Source: Mesocentrotus franciscanus (Eukaryota > Echinodermata > Echinoidea > Camarodonta > Strongylocentrotidae). From it: a stretch of 64,000 bases of DNA. Shown piece after piece: positions 22,573-36,400 of the stretch. A program made the translations under genes and the position numbers. Numbering within the stretch: the first letter of the stretch is position 1; every line of letters begins with the position of its first letter. The stretch spans positions 13,163,699 through 13,227,698 of the forward strand of contig CP137683.1 in NCBI GenBank assembly GCA_037976565.1, written 5' to 3'. Below the pieces are notes generated by a model that saw nothing but the letters and a program-made list of their open reading frames with translations, was not told the origin of the DNA and did no database searches.

Positions 22573-25500
22573 CTTTTTTTTAATTCACAGAAGAAATATC
22601 TTAAAAGTCTTGAAAAAAGCAAACGTAAGAAAAAAGAAAACCTTCCCCCTCATCACCGACAATTACAAAACGAATCTACAACATAAACATACCTCAATGA
22701 AATCTAATACTCTCTCTCTTTTTAAAACTACATATTCTACCTTAACTGTTTTTTCATCCACCAGCTTTTAAGCCAATGCAATATATTAATGAGATTTCTC
22801 AGTTGTGGAATTGAACAGGTTAAGGAGAATTCATTTGGTCAGAGCACCCTTATGAGAGTCAGCCTCACATCAAGTCTCCTTTTCTCATTTTTTTAAAATA
22901 ACATTTTCTCGCCTGACGCACATTGGCATTCTCTGAGTGTAAGCAACGGTGCTTAATGAACCCGTATCAATTTTCTTGTGTTTTTGTTTCCTTCTTCATA
23001 ACACTCCTGATGTTGTCAACTGATTCAATATTGATTTGACTATAGGTGCGCACACCAAATACGTTAATGAAACAAATTTTGATGCAATACGCATTTTAAT
23101 AAAAAAACATTTTTTCATAGAATTTCAGAAGCAATTTTTTTTTTTTCTCACTCGGATGGAAGTACAGAGCAATATCGATTTCAACAATACACAATATACA
23201 ATTGTACAGAAGTAATTCAAAACGAGTACGGAAAGAGTTTTAATTGCCGTATCTGTGCATATAAGCAGAAACCTCACGATGAATCATTTCAGATTCAGAG
23301 TCGGAGTTATTAATTTGCAATGAATCATTTGTACAATACTTAAGACATATTCGTCTAAAATTCACTGTTTGCTCTATTTTTTTATATTCAGTTTTGGTTG
23401 GGGGAAGAATCGATGAGTTCCCAGTATGTAAAGGGAAGAAAAGTGTAATGTAAACCACATTCATTAAAAACAAAGAGACTCCTATCTCGTATGCTACCCA
23501 TCATTGAACACTGGCAGATCACATCATTTACATTCCAATCTAAAATGTCACCTATCATAGCAAAAGCAAGCACAAAGAACAGTCCTGGTAAAAAAAGAAA
23601 TCATACAATCTTCCCTCAAATACTGACCCCTTCATCTTCTTCTGTACAACTTGACTGCATTTCTCTCTCAAAACCTTTCAACATTTTTATCATTTTTTTT
23701 GCTTTTAAAACAAAGAAGTAAAATCACACATTTCGGATTCTCACAGTCACTATGACTAAACATCTAATCTGCTACTCATAAAAAAATCTTATATAATTTA
23801 CAGACGTCATCCCTTAAAAGGCATGTTTCCTCACTACCATTTCATCATAAAATTCATTAAAATCTATTTTCACAATTGTGTCTAAAGCGTACCTAAGTGT
23901 ATCTCATTATCTCTAATAACACTAAAATGGATTTGTCCTCCACAAAATCCATCAATCTTACAATATTTTCTTAGAAAAAAAGCATGAAACGGAACATGTT
24001 GGAGAGAGGACAAAAGAAATAAAATGACAATCAAATCTTCTAGATAACTACCAAAACAAAAAAACGAAATATTCTTAAAGCCTAGGCTATATATATACAG
24101 CAGCACTTTACATACAACTCCTAGTGTTGGATCAATCACTTTCTCAGCTTTCAAATCTACATTGTCAGAAATGTTGTCTTCTCATAGCATGACAACATGT
24201 GAAAACAAATGAGAGAAAGAACAAAAATGAGACAAATTAAAAATAAACTGTACACAGACAAATCAAAATGCTTCAAAGTCATCATAAAGAGAAGGAAAAA
24301 AATCACACTCGTTTCAGCGCAACCTCTGAGCTAAATCGAATCGAACTTGATCACGTGGAAAACTTCGTTCACTGTCATATGTACAACATGGTCCTTAGAA
24401 TCTGAGTGATTTTCTCACGAATAATGAACATTTCATTCCACAACTCAAGACGCCGACAAGAGGAACGATCTCGTGCAACGGAGAGATTCAACTTTTACGC
24501 AAAGCAGCAGTAAAGCATGCTTTCTTTACATTACTCGACAGATTTACCATTAGAAAATGACAAAGAAAACCACACAGGCACAACACAAAACAAAAACAAA
24601 TTCATGAATACAGAATACAGTTTCATCATGTGCTTCCATGACCTACCCAAACACAATTTTCGAAGGAAGACAGGAAAAAAATAAAACAAATTATATATCA
24701 CATCTCCATTTACAAGAAAAAACACAAACAAAGACAAAGTAAAGCATACTGCCAATTTGCAGGGTATGAAAAAAAATATATCACAAAATAAATCAACGAG
24801 TCACAAGTTTTTAACACAAGTCCCGAAAGTCAGTAGGTGGGATAATTTTGACGTACGAAATACCACGCTCCAACATCACTCCATCAACTGCAGTTTCATA
24901 TCTTGAAATATCTAGACAATGTTTCTCTAAGGTACTTATAAAGAGACAAACTAAGAGGAAATATGTCTGCAAGTATTTTTTATATTCACTGATCGAGTCT
25001 TCACATATTTAAAAAAAAGTCTTGTAGATATATGAGCTCACACACACAGTTCTTCTATTTTGTCAGCTTCAGTGAAAAATATAACCATCACGTACGATAA
25101 CAGACAACTATCACGACAATAAAACAACTACTTTCCTCTCTGACAGACAAGACTTAAATATGAAGGTATATTAAAGACAAAGTAGAAGCATAGGGGTGGG
25201 GGCACTATCATCCATGTTATTTTTACAATATGGGGATAATACAAACTATTTGTTTTAAATCTTGGGTACACGTAGCATACATGCATGTGAAGATACAGGG
25301 AGGGACAGAGTACCTCATTTTTACGTAAAATACTTGAATTCACTTAATTATTATGCCTTTGTATTTTAATCTACCAAGAATAGAGGAGAGGGGGAGAGGA
25401 CATAACACAGTTTTCACAGTTTATCAAACCCTCTTAGCCCTTCGATTAAGATTATGCATTGTCAAACTGAGGTAAACTCTTAATTCATCAACTGTGAAAA

Positions 25501-28500
25501 ACCATTATGTTTATATTACTGTGGACACGGAATGATAAATTGGTTACACAATCGTCAGGTTTCACTAGGTATATATGTATATAATTAATAATGTAAGGAA
25601 AATATAAACCTAAGTTTGAGAGCTTCTTATCATGGTAAAAACAGAAATGTTTGGATAATGGCAAGGTACATGGATTAGAAGCGTTCTCCTTGTCATTATA
25701 TGTATCCCCCCACAAGTCCATTACACTGTTCACTGACTGAGGTAAACGTTTACGATCAACCAGTCTGAACCTGCTCTACATGTACACCTCATTTTCTCGC
25801 TCTGTCATTTTGTTAAACTCTTCTTGTAAAACATGTATCATGCCTGGTTTAATCAAACTAACTTGATTAAAACATCACTGTAACAAATATCCAATAGCAG
25901 TTATTATTCCATCGAGCTTGCATCTTGCTCTTAAAGCATGCAAAGCTGACGGTAGATTATTACAGGTCTTAGCAACGCAACATGAATCTCATTCAACGAT
26001 GAAAAGAATGTTTTCTCTGCATAGGTGTTCTACACATAAAGATTCAACAGTTGTTATATGAGTTGTGATTACTAACAATTCTGTTTCTTTTCTTCTTATG
26101 CTATTCAATAAATAGAACTTTATTTTGGAAGGCACATAGACACTGGCATAGCCTGAAGATAATAAATTTGAATTTTTTTAAAACTTTGAAAAGACACGAG
26201 TGCTATTTATCTTTTTCCTCTTCTTCAAATAACAAATTAACCAAAGAAAAAAAAAAAAAGACACAAACAACAAACAAACATACATGTAAGTGCTGGAATT
26301 CATGAGTGCTTAGAAGTCATACCGAAGAAAAAATAAGGACAAAAGATGAACCAAAAAAAAAGGTCAACATAAAGATGTCTGTGGAACGAATTAGATCTTA
26401 AATCTCGCAGAAAGTACAACCCAATTTCACATCAACATACATACACAATCATTTAAAGTCATCGCCATTCTATTTTTATTTCCTTTTCTTTCAATTTCCG
26501 ATCCCTCTTTAACGTTCACACATCTCCATGTTTACACGGCGTATAATGCCATCTTCTCTCATACTCTTCATTAAGTCCCTGAGCTACCTATCGAATCACA
26601 TCTTACCAAAGCATTGCAGCTCTCTTCAAATTGGCAACCATTTTGCCACTCCACTTCCTACTTTATTGCTACTACACATTGCAGCAAAAACAATTTGCCT
26701 TCTGTCAAGTGAATTTCAATCACCGCCTATACATTTGTCAATATTCATTGATATATTAAGCTGCAATGTAATGAACATTACACATATAACATGTTACATG
26801 CTCATACGTTCTATCTTGCATAATCTAGACTTTCATCTATATTCTTCACAAATTCATTCTCCATTATCGAATCATTGACTCCTATATCAAGTATCATACT
26901 CTTTCTGTCATCAAACCCTGAATCCCACACCTCAAATTTCAAATTCGTCCCTGTACAGAAACACATGTACAAAAAATTTCACCGGGATTCCCCCATTGTG
27001 GAAACATCTACCATATATACAACAACAACAAAAATTCTTATGAAATCTATGAGGAAAAAAAAAAGAATGCCAAAATAGAAACATACATGTACTTCACATT
27101 TACAAATTTTCATCCAAACACAATTGATCTTATCTACATACCTACTCGAACTACACAATGAAACTTACATACGCTACAACATTTCACATAAATTTCGGCA
27201 GCTTGAAGATTTCTCGACAACAATAGCTAGTATAACGTCTGCTCAACTAGAAAAAACGTTCAACACATTTAGTTTGAGCATACTCCCTTCTCCGCATAAG
27301 AGGTATATTTTGGTATGCATTATCTTACTACAATGCAAAATCGTCTTCCTGTCGCATCACGACAGCAAAGAATAACTCATCTCAAACAAATGCAAACATT
27401 TCATTTGCAAAAAGAAAAAGGAGATGATTATTTTAAACTCACGAGTTGCTACCTCATCTTATAATCATCGTCATGAGATATTCAAATTTCATTGTTTATA
27501 AATACATTCAGATAAACCTCAATATTCATTTCATCTTTTTTATTTTTGTTTCTACATGATGTTTAAAATTCATTGACAATCATCAGAAATCCATAATAGC
27601 TATATTTATTGCCTCTCAGAATAAACTCCCCAAACACGTACAAAACAAAGGTAGATACTAAAATGGGGCATGGTTTCGAAACAAGATTCTCATCCTACAC
27701 AGAATCTAGCACCCTACTTTAAAATGTTCATTATAGAGGGGTAATATGACAGCGAATTTCTAAAAACGTTAGCAGCCATCCTCTCACGCATGAATAAAAA
27801 CAGGAATTAGACTCTTTTCTTCTTTACAAATTCAAGGATAATTCCATAAGCCCTCAATTCATATAGCCACTTTATTCCACCACTCATAAAAAATAAGCGG
27901 AGCTAAAGAGGGTAAGAAAGATTAAAATGCACAAATTTATTTTCAAGAATTTCCATTCCAGGAAGATACCGGTATTGACTTCAGAATATTGACCTCAATT
28001 TCATATTTCACAAAATTACCGGATGGTTTGCACGTTTTCTCTTTCATGATCAAAAGCGATTATTTAAGTTCAAAGGAAAATGAATCCAAAAGATTTTAGC
28101 AGGAATTTGTCAGTCAAATGGCTTTGACATTTCAAATTCTTCATTTCACTACTGTTTTCTGCATCTTCAATTGCAGAAATAGTAAGAGATTCTTTCATGA
28201 ATTGTAATTTCATAAATATCTCATTTATACTGAGTTGATCAATGTTGCATTCATCTAGCATTAAAAGATGATAAAATATAAAATTAGTCAAAAATGCTTT
28301 TGGCATGATTTAAAAAGTTCAGTATCTAATGGAGGACTTATGGAGAGTAACGGGATAGGGCAAGATAAGAGTTCCCACACAAAACTCACAACTGGAATAA
28401 AATTCTTCGCTTCCACTGCAGAACTCTATTTACAGCATCTCATACGCACCACAGATATTTCCAAAATCACTTTGAAAAGATTTGTACATCTTCCTTTAAA

Positions 28501-29000
28501 ATAGCTCCATCTTGCTTCTAACAATGCCTTTGAATGTCATCACAATTTAAAAGCGCATTTCTCAAGTGACAAGAGCTCTCTGCTTGACTGTGCTTTCGTT
28601 TTGGTGTCGTATTGGTTACGAGTTGCAATATCGAGAATGTAATCCGTTGACTACTGAATTCTCATAGTTCTCATAGGTTAAGGTAGATCAATACACATTG
28701 TAGAAAAATACGCTCCGAGGACTCCACTTTTTCATGTTCAATCTCGCATCACATGGCATGTCTACTTATTTTCAGGGAGGGATGCTGAAATCTACACGTT
28801 TCCATGGCGATGAGAGGTGCTAGATGAAGGTCTTTGACTTGCCGGGCTGCTTGTCGTTTTTGTATTTCTTTTTCTATTTTTCCCCTACGAGGTAATCTTG
28901 TTAATATGCCACACCTAGGTTCCATTGAGGACTATCTACCAATCACTGTCAAATGGAATAGAGAAAGAGAAAGAAACGTGAATTTACTGCACAGAGGTAA

Positions 29001-29177
29001 TACAGTCAAACCTGTCTATAAAGACCACCCAGGGGAGACAAGAAAAGTGGTCTTTATAGGCAGGTGGTCTATATGTAGAGGTTCCTTTAGTACATGATTC
29101 AATGAGAAACCGTTTTGAAGGGAAACAAAAAATGTGGTCTTTGTAAACAGGTGGTCACTAAAGCAGGTTTGACTGTA
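29001..29177. mobile_element. TA-flanked inverted-repeat MITE, copy 1
   Basis: The ends TACAGTCAAACCTG and CAGGTTTGACTGTA are exact complements. The interior carries GTGGTCTTTATAGGCAGG and AGGTGGTCACTAAAGC. Homologous to 33,356-33,549 and 46,353-46,442. Terminal TA and size fit a Tc1/mariner-type non-autonomous element. Located just beyond the RBMS stop codon. Confidence 0.75.
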
Positions 29178-29496
29178 TATGTATTGTACAGCTGAAAAAA
29201 CATACATGACCAACATAAAAACCCCAAACAATATTTTTTTTTAAAAAACATTATGTATAGGCTAATTTACATTGCAAAAAAACAATTTGAAAAAACACAA
29301 TTTAAACAAAACCTATCATTTATACTCCTGGAAAAACCCATAAAAAACTTCAGCATTTGATAATTCTGTTTTTTTTTCTTCTTCTTAGAAGGAGGTTACA
29401 GACAATCCAACTTGGTGATGGGAGGGGAAGGGGGACGAGCATAAATAAAAACTTACCAATGACAGTGTTGAGGCTGAAGGGGTGGGGTAACACTCA

Positions 29497-30397
29497 TCAC
29501 TTGGCTCCGGCTGAGGCATAATACTGCTGGGCGGCGCTCATCGTCTGCTGCTCTTCTACTTGGTCCTGTCAAATTGGCAACAGAAAAAATACATTCAAAT
29601 TGACGAAAATGTAAAAGACTACCATTGAAAAGGCAAAAAGCCGAATTGTAAAATACAGTTTCTTTCGAAGAGCTGAGACCTACAAACTCAAACAAGCTTT
29701 AGACAGATGATTCCTTTTCCTTCATTTCAATTTCATATTTTACTTTAATTCAATTTACCTTATGCTGTTCTTTTTATATTGAAATGTCTGTACCGTATTC
29801 ATGTTTATATGAGAGTCACAGAAGAAAAATGATAGATTTTTGATTGGAAGAAATATCCCATCAAAACCACTGCTTATTATTCACGCCTGGGATAGCCAAT
29901 TTACATCTCTATTTCATGTTTCCCAGTGTGACATTTGAATAAAGAATAATACATGTATTACTACTATAGGGGAACAATAGTTTGCATTATCCTACTGTCT
30001 CCAAGTATATTAAAAACACATTTTTTAAGCTTGCGCATACTTCCCAAACTTTCAGGATTATTAACCTTATTAACAATCATAAGGGAATCACAAAATCTAA
30101 GTCGACCTAGCATTTCTTTTTTTTTTAGTTTGATAACTCTTCAAATGTAATACTGCTAGCTCTCATACTGTTTGGTTTAATAACTGATTACGATGCGACA
30201 TGAACACGTTCATACTAAAACAAAAAAATGATATATCACAGAGAGATGGAACGACAAGGGTTACAAACATGTTTCGCAAAATGGGAGAAGAAAAAAAAAG
30301 GAGACTAATCATAAGACATATACATTAGTGCAAATAAAGGCCACCAAAAAATGCTAAAAATGGATGAGAGAGAGAGAAAGAGAGAGGGGGAGAAAAT

Positions 30398-30446
<49 letters not shown>

Positions 30447-33400
30447 GAGATTGGGAGGGGGTAGCAGAAAGACAAAGAGGTAACAAGGAAAAGAAACAAG
30501 GAAGAGCAAAAGAGAGGCTCAGAGACAAACGGGCATGCAATAGCACGCTGGAAAAAGAAAATGACAAAATGAAACCCAATGTCTAAGCTATTTACATGCA
30601 AACCCCCGAGGCAAGCTCATAAAATACACACTTGACTATTAGTTGAGACCGGTACACAAGAACATTGGCACAGAAATATATAATAATACAATACATGCAC
30701 TTGACAAGACAAGAACATGACTAACCCAAATATGCCCATTGTGGCAAACATAATGCCAAATGTCAACAGTTGTGATCATTATCTTACAAAGGAATATGAT
30801 TTTTTTTTCTTTCTTTTGGTACGCAGAAACAGGTAGCTTACAAAGCAACTTTACAGGAAATTGTTATATTTTTTCATAGGATTGAAACTTTAACAGAGCA
30901 AACCTGCAATTTTGGTGAAATAATGCGAAGCTTTCGAGTGAAAACGCTTTAAAATATTTCTAAATTTCATACTATGGTCTGTATGAATTTGTTTTATCAT
31001 AGTTTTTGGTCTACAGAACTTTTTTGAGTGAAAATGCTTCATATTCAGAAATACAATTCAGTCTGTTTCATAGCTGGAAGAGCATTGACTCTGTATTACA
31101 CGAGTCAATATCCTTCTATCTTCAAACAGATGAAAAGTTTGGGGGCATGATTGAGTTAGTCACGACAGGGTAAACACATACATCGACTGTTACCGGATGT
31201 AATAGTTGAGTCTGATATGCATGTCCTAGGTGTGCGTATGGGTTGGCTTGGACATACTGCTGTAGGGTTAAACAAACAAATTTAAAAATAAAATCAGTAC
31301 TGACAAAAGAAGAGAAGGAAAACAAGTCTGAAAACCTGGAAAAGAAAAGTGGCGCTCATTATTATTATCAGCTGATATTGGGAAGAGGTGAACAAAAATC
31401 AATGATTACATTATAGAGATACATATGGTTCGCATCACAGAGATATATTACGTACCGGTACTCCTGCAAGCAATATTGTTTACGCTAAAGAAATGTATTG
31501 CATAAGACATCAGTAATTTTGTCAGTTTACACCATAGATATATGGGTCAACGCTATCACTTTATATGGTTTATGGCATGGCGATGTAAGATCAATGCCAT
31601 AGAGATGAATAGTTAACACCTCAGAGATATAGAGTTAACGCCAAAGTTTACCATAAAAGAGCAGGGCATAATTTGTGCAAAACTAAACGAAATATAAAAG
31701 ATATTCAATTTAAATATACCGATGTGAAGATAAAAATTGCTTGAAACCTTTGGATGCAAATGATCATACTGAACCTGAAAGACATATATTTCCCTGACAA
31801 TGTCAAGCGTTAGAACTCCCAAGGAGCCGTAATGAATATTTATAGCGAAAGCATGGGAAATTGCAAACTGCGATCATAATAAAGCCCAAACTTGCATTTA
31901 CATTAGTAATAAACTTGACATAGCACATTCCTCAAATATGATAGAATATGTACAGTGTACATCAGTTAAAATTACATATCCCTGCAGCTATCTTAAATGA
32001 AAAAAACAAGAAGATGTTGTACAACATACGCTCCAGTGACAAATGCTTCACATTCAATACCTTCACTATCAGAATTCCACAATTTAACCCTGGATCAAAA
32101 AACTACACCAAACCCTAACTCTTGCCTTCACCTAACAAGCAACCCAGTTGCAGCTCTAACCCAAACTGTAACGCTATGTCCTTCATTTGATAAAGCCAAG
32201 ACCAGGTGCTGCTGGAGAAATTGTCGACAGAGCAATGTCTGATCATCAAAGAAAAATTGAAAGTGTGGGGTCGACTTACTGAGGATGCTAGTTGTAGTTG
32301 ACCGAGTTGTGTTGAGAGACCAGTAGGGACCATAGGATGACCGCTAGCCATTCCGGCCATACTGGGTTCTCCATATACAGACTGCTGCTGCTGTGTGAAA
32401 GAGAGAGCAAAAAAGGTTGAAGAAATTAGGCGACTAGCGTACTGTATTTAAAGGTATAGACTAGTTCTGGTCATGTGATTGCATTGTGAAAGAAACGTTG
32501 TGGAATCGATCAGAAAAGGTTGATCATCTAGCATATAAGTATTGGTGTGTACTGCTAGGTTCTGGAATCATCGAAATGATAAGAAATCTGGCCCAGTCTT
32601 GGTAAATTTATAAGCACTGTACACAGAAAGATGTATATGGGACTATGCTATATCTATCCAGTCTGGATAGATATAATAATTTACCAAATATATCAATTAG
32701 TAGGCCGTTTCTTGGCAAAATTTGTATCATCACGTATTAGTCAAAACATACTCTTTTCAATTTTGGAGAGGGGGCATTTCCTAAACTGGTCTTTACCTCA
32801 TAGGTTTTGTTATCATTATACCTTGACAAAGATCATTTTCGTGTTCTACTGTAGTCGACAGTCGTTCTTAATCACCCAAATGACATGCATGGGGGGTCAG
32901 TCATAACCCCCTCTCCCCCCCCCTTATTATCTAAATGACCTATAGCATCAAATTCGGTCAATGTGGCTTTTTAATTCAGACAACAACAAGGGACCTCAGT
33001 CAAACAAGAAGACTTTACACATTCAAATTGTTAAATCTATGATATTGCAGTTTCAGAACTGATCGAGTATTGTATCGAGTATGGGGCTTAAAAATATTGT
33101 TCAAGTATCAACCACAAAATGGCGGATCTATAAGGGCTTGAATGAAAGTCCGTGAACATACCTGGGCAGACGTGATTTGTGGCTGAACAATGTAAGGTGA
33201 CGTTTGCTGTATCCATTGTGGAGTGCTGGCAGCCGGTAGACTTGCATACGTGACACCGCCTCCTAGGTTGTACGCTGCTGCGCTCAGCTGGTGAGGCATC
33301 ATGGGTACCCTGCGGAGGACAAGAAAGAAGGAAACAATTAGGAACATTTTCATTATACAGTGAAACCTGTATATAAAGACCGCTCAAGGGAAACATGAAA

Positions 33401-36400
33401 CATGGTCTTTATAGGCAGGATGTCTTTATGTACTGGTTCCTTTACTACAGGTTTCAATGAGAAATCATTTTCAAGGGGAACGAAAAATGTGGTCTCTACA
33501 GACAGGTGGTTTTTTATACAGGTTGGTTGCTAAAGCAGGTTTGACTGTACAACGTTAGCTCAAAATAATATGGTTCTTCTGGCTCTCTGCCATTAAACAA
33601 ATTAGTTTAGAGTTCAACTTTGAATTCTAGCATTCAATTCAACAACATTCCTTTTTTGTCTGGTCTTACATATCCAGTGTCAAGTACATTTGATTCTGTA
33701 CATCCTTCTTTCTATCAATACCACAACTAGTCAACTACCTTTAAACTTTGTTTAGTTGAAAAGCAGAAAAAACATATTCAAAATTCCATTTTAAAGATTG
33801 AGAATGGGGGGTTAAAAATATAAAAGATAAGTTTATAAGTTTGTGAATTTGATGGATGTGTGTATGCCATTTACTGTAATGCCACAGGGAATTTTGAATA
33901 CCTGTGAATTTCATACATGTAAACGAGCACACTTTCTGAATCTAGTATCATCTGCTGAAAGCTTGAAGAGTGTTAACTTTACAAAAATTGCTATTACTCG
34001 ATAACCTTCTTACTCTCAAGAGATGACATCTTACGAGAAATGTTAGTCCATGAACTAGATGCCCGGCACCTACGTGTAGTTTCTCAAGTTGGCAATTTTT
34101 TTTCAAGATACTGATGAAAATGGTACATTTCTATCCACTTATGTGCAAAGAAAAAACACAAACACTGAGACTAGAAATTCATTTGAATTTCAGATCAACA
34201 GTATAAAGACCACAATAGATTTAGTGGATATGGGACTAAGTATTCATTAAATTCGTATTCCATCCCTCCGTTCTCATGCCAAATTATAACAAAGTCAAGC
34301 TCTATTTCCTCTGGTATAGTGTCTCTGTTTAAACATTTATATACCGCCCTCTGAGGTCTCACAAATCAGACTTGTGGGCCACGCCGTAACATGCTCTAAC
34401 GCTTTCCTGACCTAAATTACTTTCTGAAAACCTATGTCTCGAAAATAACCACTTGGAATAGAAATAATATATTGTGCTGCACTAGCTACGGCTCATGTTG
34501 ACTTAATGTATTGACATGGTTTTTTACTTTAAAAAACTATTCTATGCAAACATCCCAGGGCTTTGGAAAAGAAAAGAAATTATATTATCTGTAAATATGT
34601 TGTTCATTTTTTCAGATACAAAATCCACGAAAAGAATATCAGGGTCTAACTTGGCTCAAAAGAAGCTCTCAAAAATGGAATTTAATCTTCCACCCTCCAA
34701 CCTTTAATACTTTGATAGATTAGCAAAGAAAGAAAGAGTCGGACATGTCAAGGTTGTTCACATATGCCACGATAAACCCAGCAGGTTTTTGTGTGTGTGT
34801 GTGTAATAAATGAATAGCAAGAGGAGATAATAAAGGAACCTGTAGGTGCCCGGACCAAATTTCTTACCCATACTCATTTATCGGAGGATATGAAAGTATG
34901 AATATAAATGGAAATGAGGCAGTTAAATATCTCCTATAGGTTATATTCAGATTTATTTATTTCATCTACTGAAAAAAGAAAAAGATTTTTTTCTCCCCCA
35001 AACATGACCACTGATTGACATGGCAGTCTGAAATTCCATCAAAATCTATTTTTTTTTGGTGGTGGGGGGAGGGGAGAAATATGGAATCACCCGATTGCCA
35101 TGGATATGTTTTCTTACCCATTGCGAGCGTATAAGCTCTCGTACGTGAGTGCGCCAGCTTCGGTCGGCCGCCCCATCCAGTTCGTGGCCGACTGTGGCCC
35201 GCGGCCCTGCTTATTAATCTGGTTTCGCTTTTTGACGCCACCGTCAGCGAATTTGCATAGTAGAGGTTCTTGTTGGCTGGCTGTATGGGAGAACAGAACA
35301 CAAATGGACATAAAGATTAAAAGTTGAAAATCAAGATTTACATTATGGAAATGAATCACACATCGACATGATCATATAAATGGAATATATACAAATTAAC
35401 AAGCTAATGCTGAGTCTTTGTGCATTCAAATTTGGGATTACTGGTACTTGTACCATGAAAAACATTATTGTGTGCTCGGCAGAGGGCTTATATATGTTGA
35501 TAAAACTTTTTACGTTTTTAGTTTTGTTATGAAAGGCTAAACATAAAATAAAAGGAGTTAAACCTATCAATGTTAACAATTTTTGCAACGTATGGACAGC
35601 GATGTGTGTGAAACTGCCAGAGACCTTCTTAACTTTGAATTATGTGATTCTAGAAATGTACTGCGTGGACTCCCTGCCTTCCGTCAAGCACACATACGTG
35701 ACTATCGATTTGAAGAAATTTTAGGCAAGCGAAATACAACCAGTGAGGATTTAGCAGTCATACTTACGATCTAATGTGACCCCGTTAAATCGCCGAATGA
35801 CTTCTTCACACTTCTCTTTTGATTCCATCCTGGGGTTAAATAAGAGAAGAAAGAGATCCATGTTAAGAAAAATTGGAACATAAGGATACTATTTATAATT
35901 CAAATGAAATGAATTAGAAATGACTAAATTAGACATCAATTATTTAAATGGGATTTGGTAATTTTTGTAAAGCATCAAACTACTCGATGTGAATTTCAAA
36001 TCACTTTTTGACTTGTCCTCTTTGCATGAGAGCAAGCGGTTACACAATAATTATTTCTGTGTTCATTAACAAATTTTAAATATTCTTTTTTAATATTTGT
36101 ATTACATGTTAATTTACATGTAAATACCCTTGCTTCATGCCTATTATTTTTCATTATGAATGTGATGATAATGATCTTTGGACTCTTGGCATTTTAAAAA
36201 GTTGTGAATAAGTCCAAAATCTAATCAAACTGAAATAAATTTGATTTGATTGATACCACACATACTAATCAATATCTTGTTTATAGTAAGTATCTATTAC
36301 ATGCCTGTAAGTACAGGTCTGTAAATTCCATGAAAAAAGATGTGTAATTAAACCAAATAGCTAAAAAACATCCTGGAACGTAAGAAATTTAGAGCAAAAG

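Larger units (their letters stand above)
22440..29496 (-). other. Probable long 3' UTR of the RBMS homologue
   Basis: The plus strand is strikingly poor in G from about 22,440 to about 28,600, so the RBMS-sense strand is rich in T and G and poor in C. This is a strand asymmetry often seen in transcribed UTRs. No splice-framed exon was found here after the RBMS stop codon. The most distal canonical hexamer on the minus strand within the asymmetric region is at 22567-22572; others lie near 26,119 and 26,472. Vertebrate RBMS genes are also known for long 3' UTRs. The extent is inference. About 28,640-28,682 carries a fragment of the TTAACCCATTGACTACTGAA repeat and 29,001-29,177 a TA-flanked MITE. 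Confidence 0.45.

Noticed and set aside
35583..35774. 63-codon plus-strand frame over the RBMS region
   Set aside because: It is partly the antisense of the true minus-strand exon 35768-35829, which has matching splice sites and phase.
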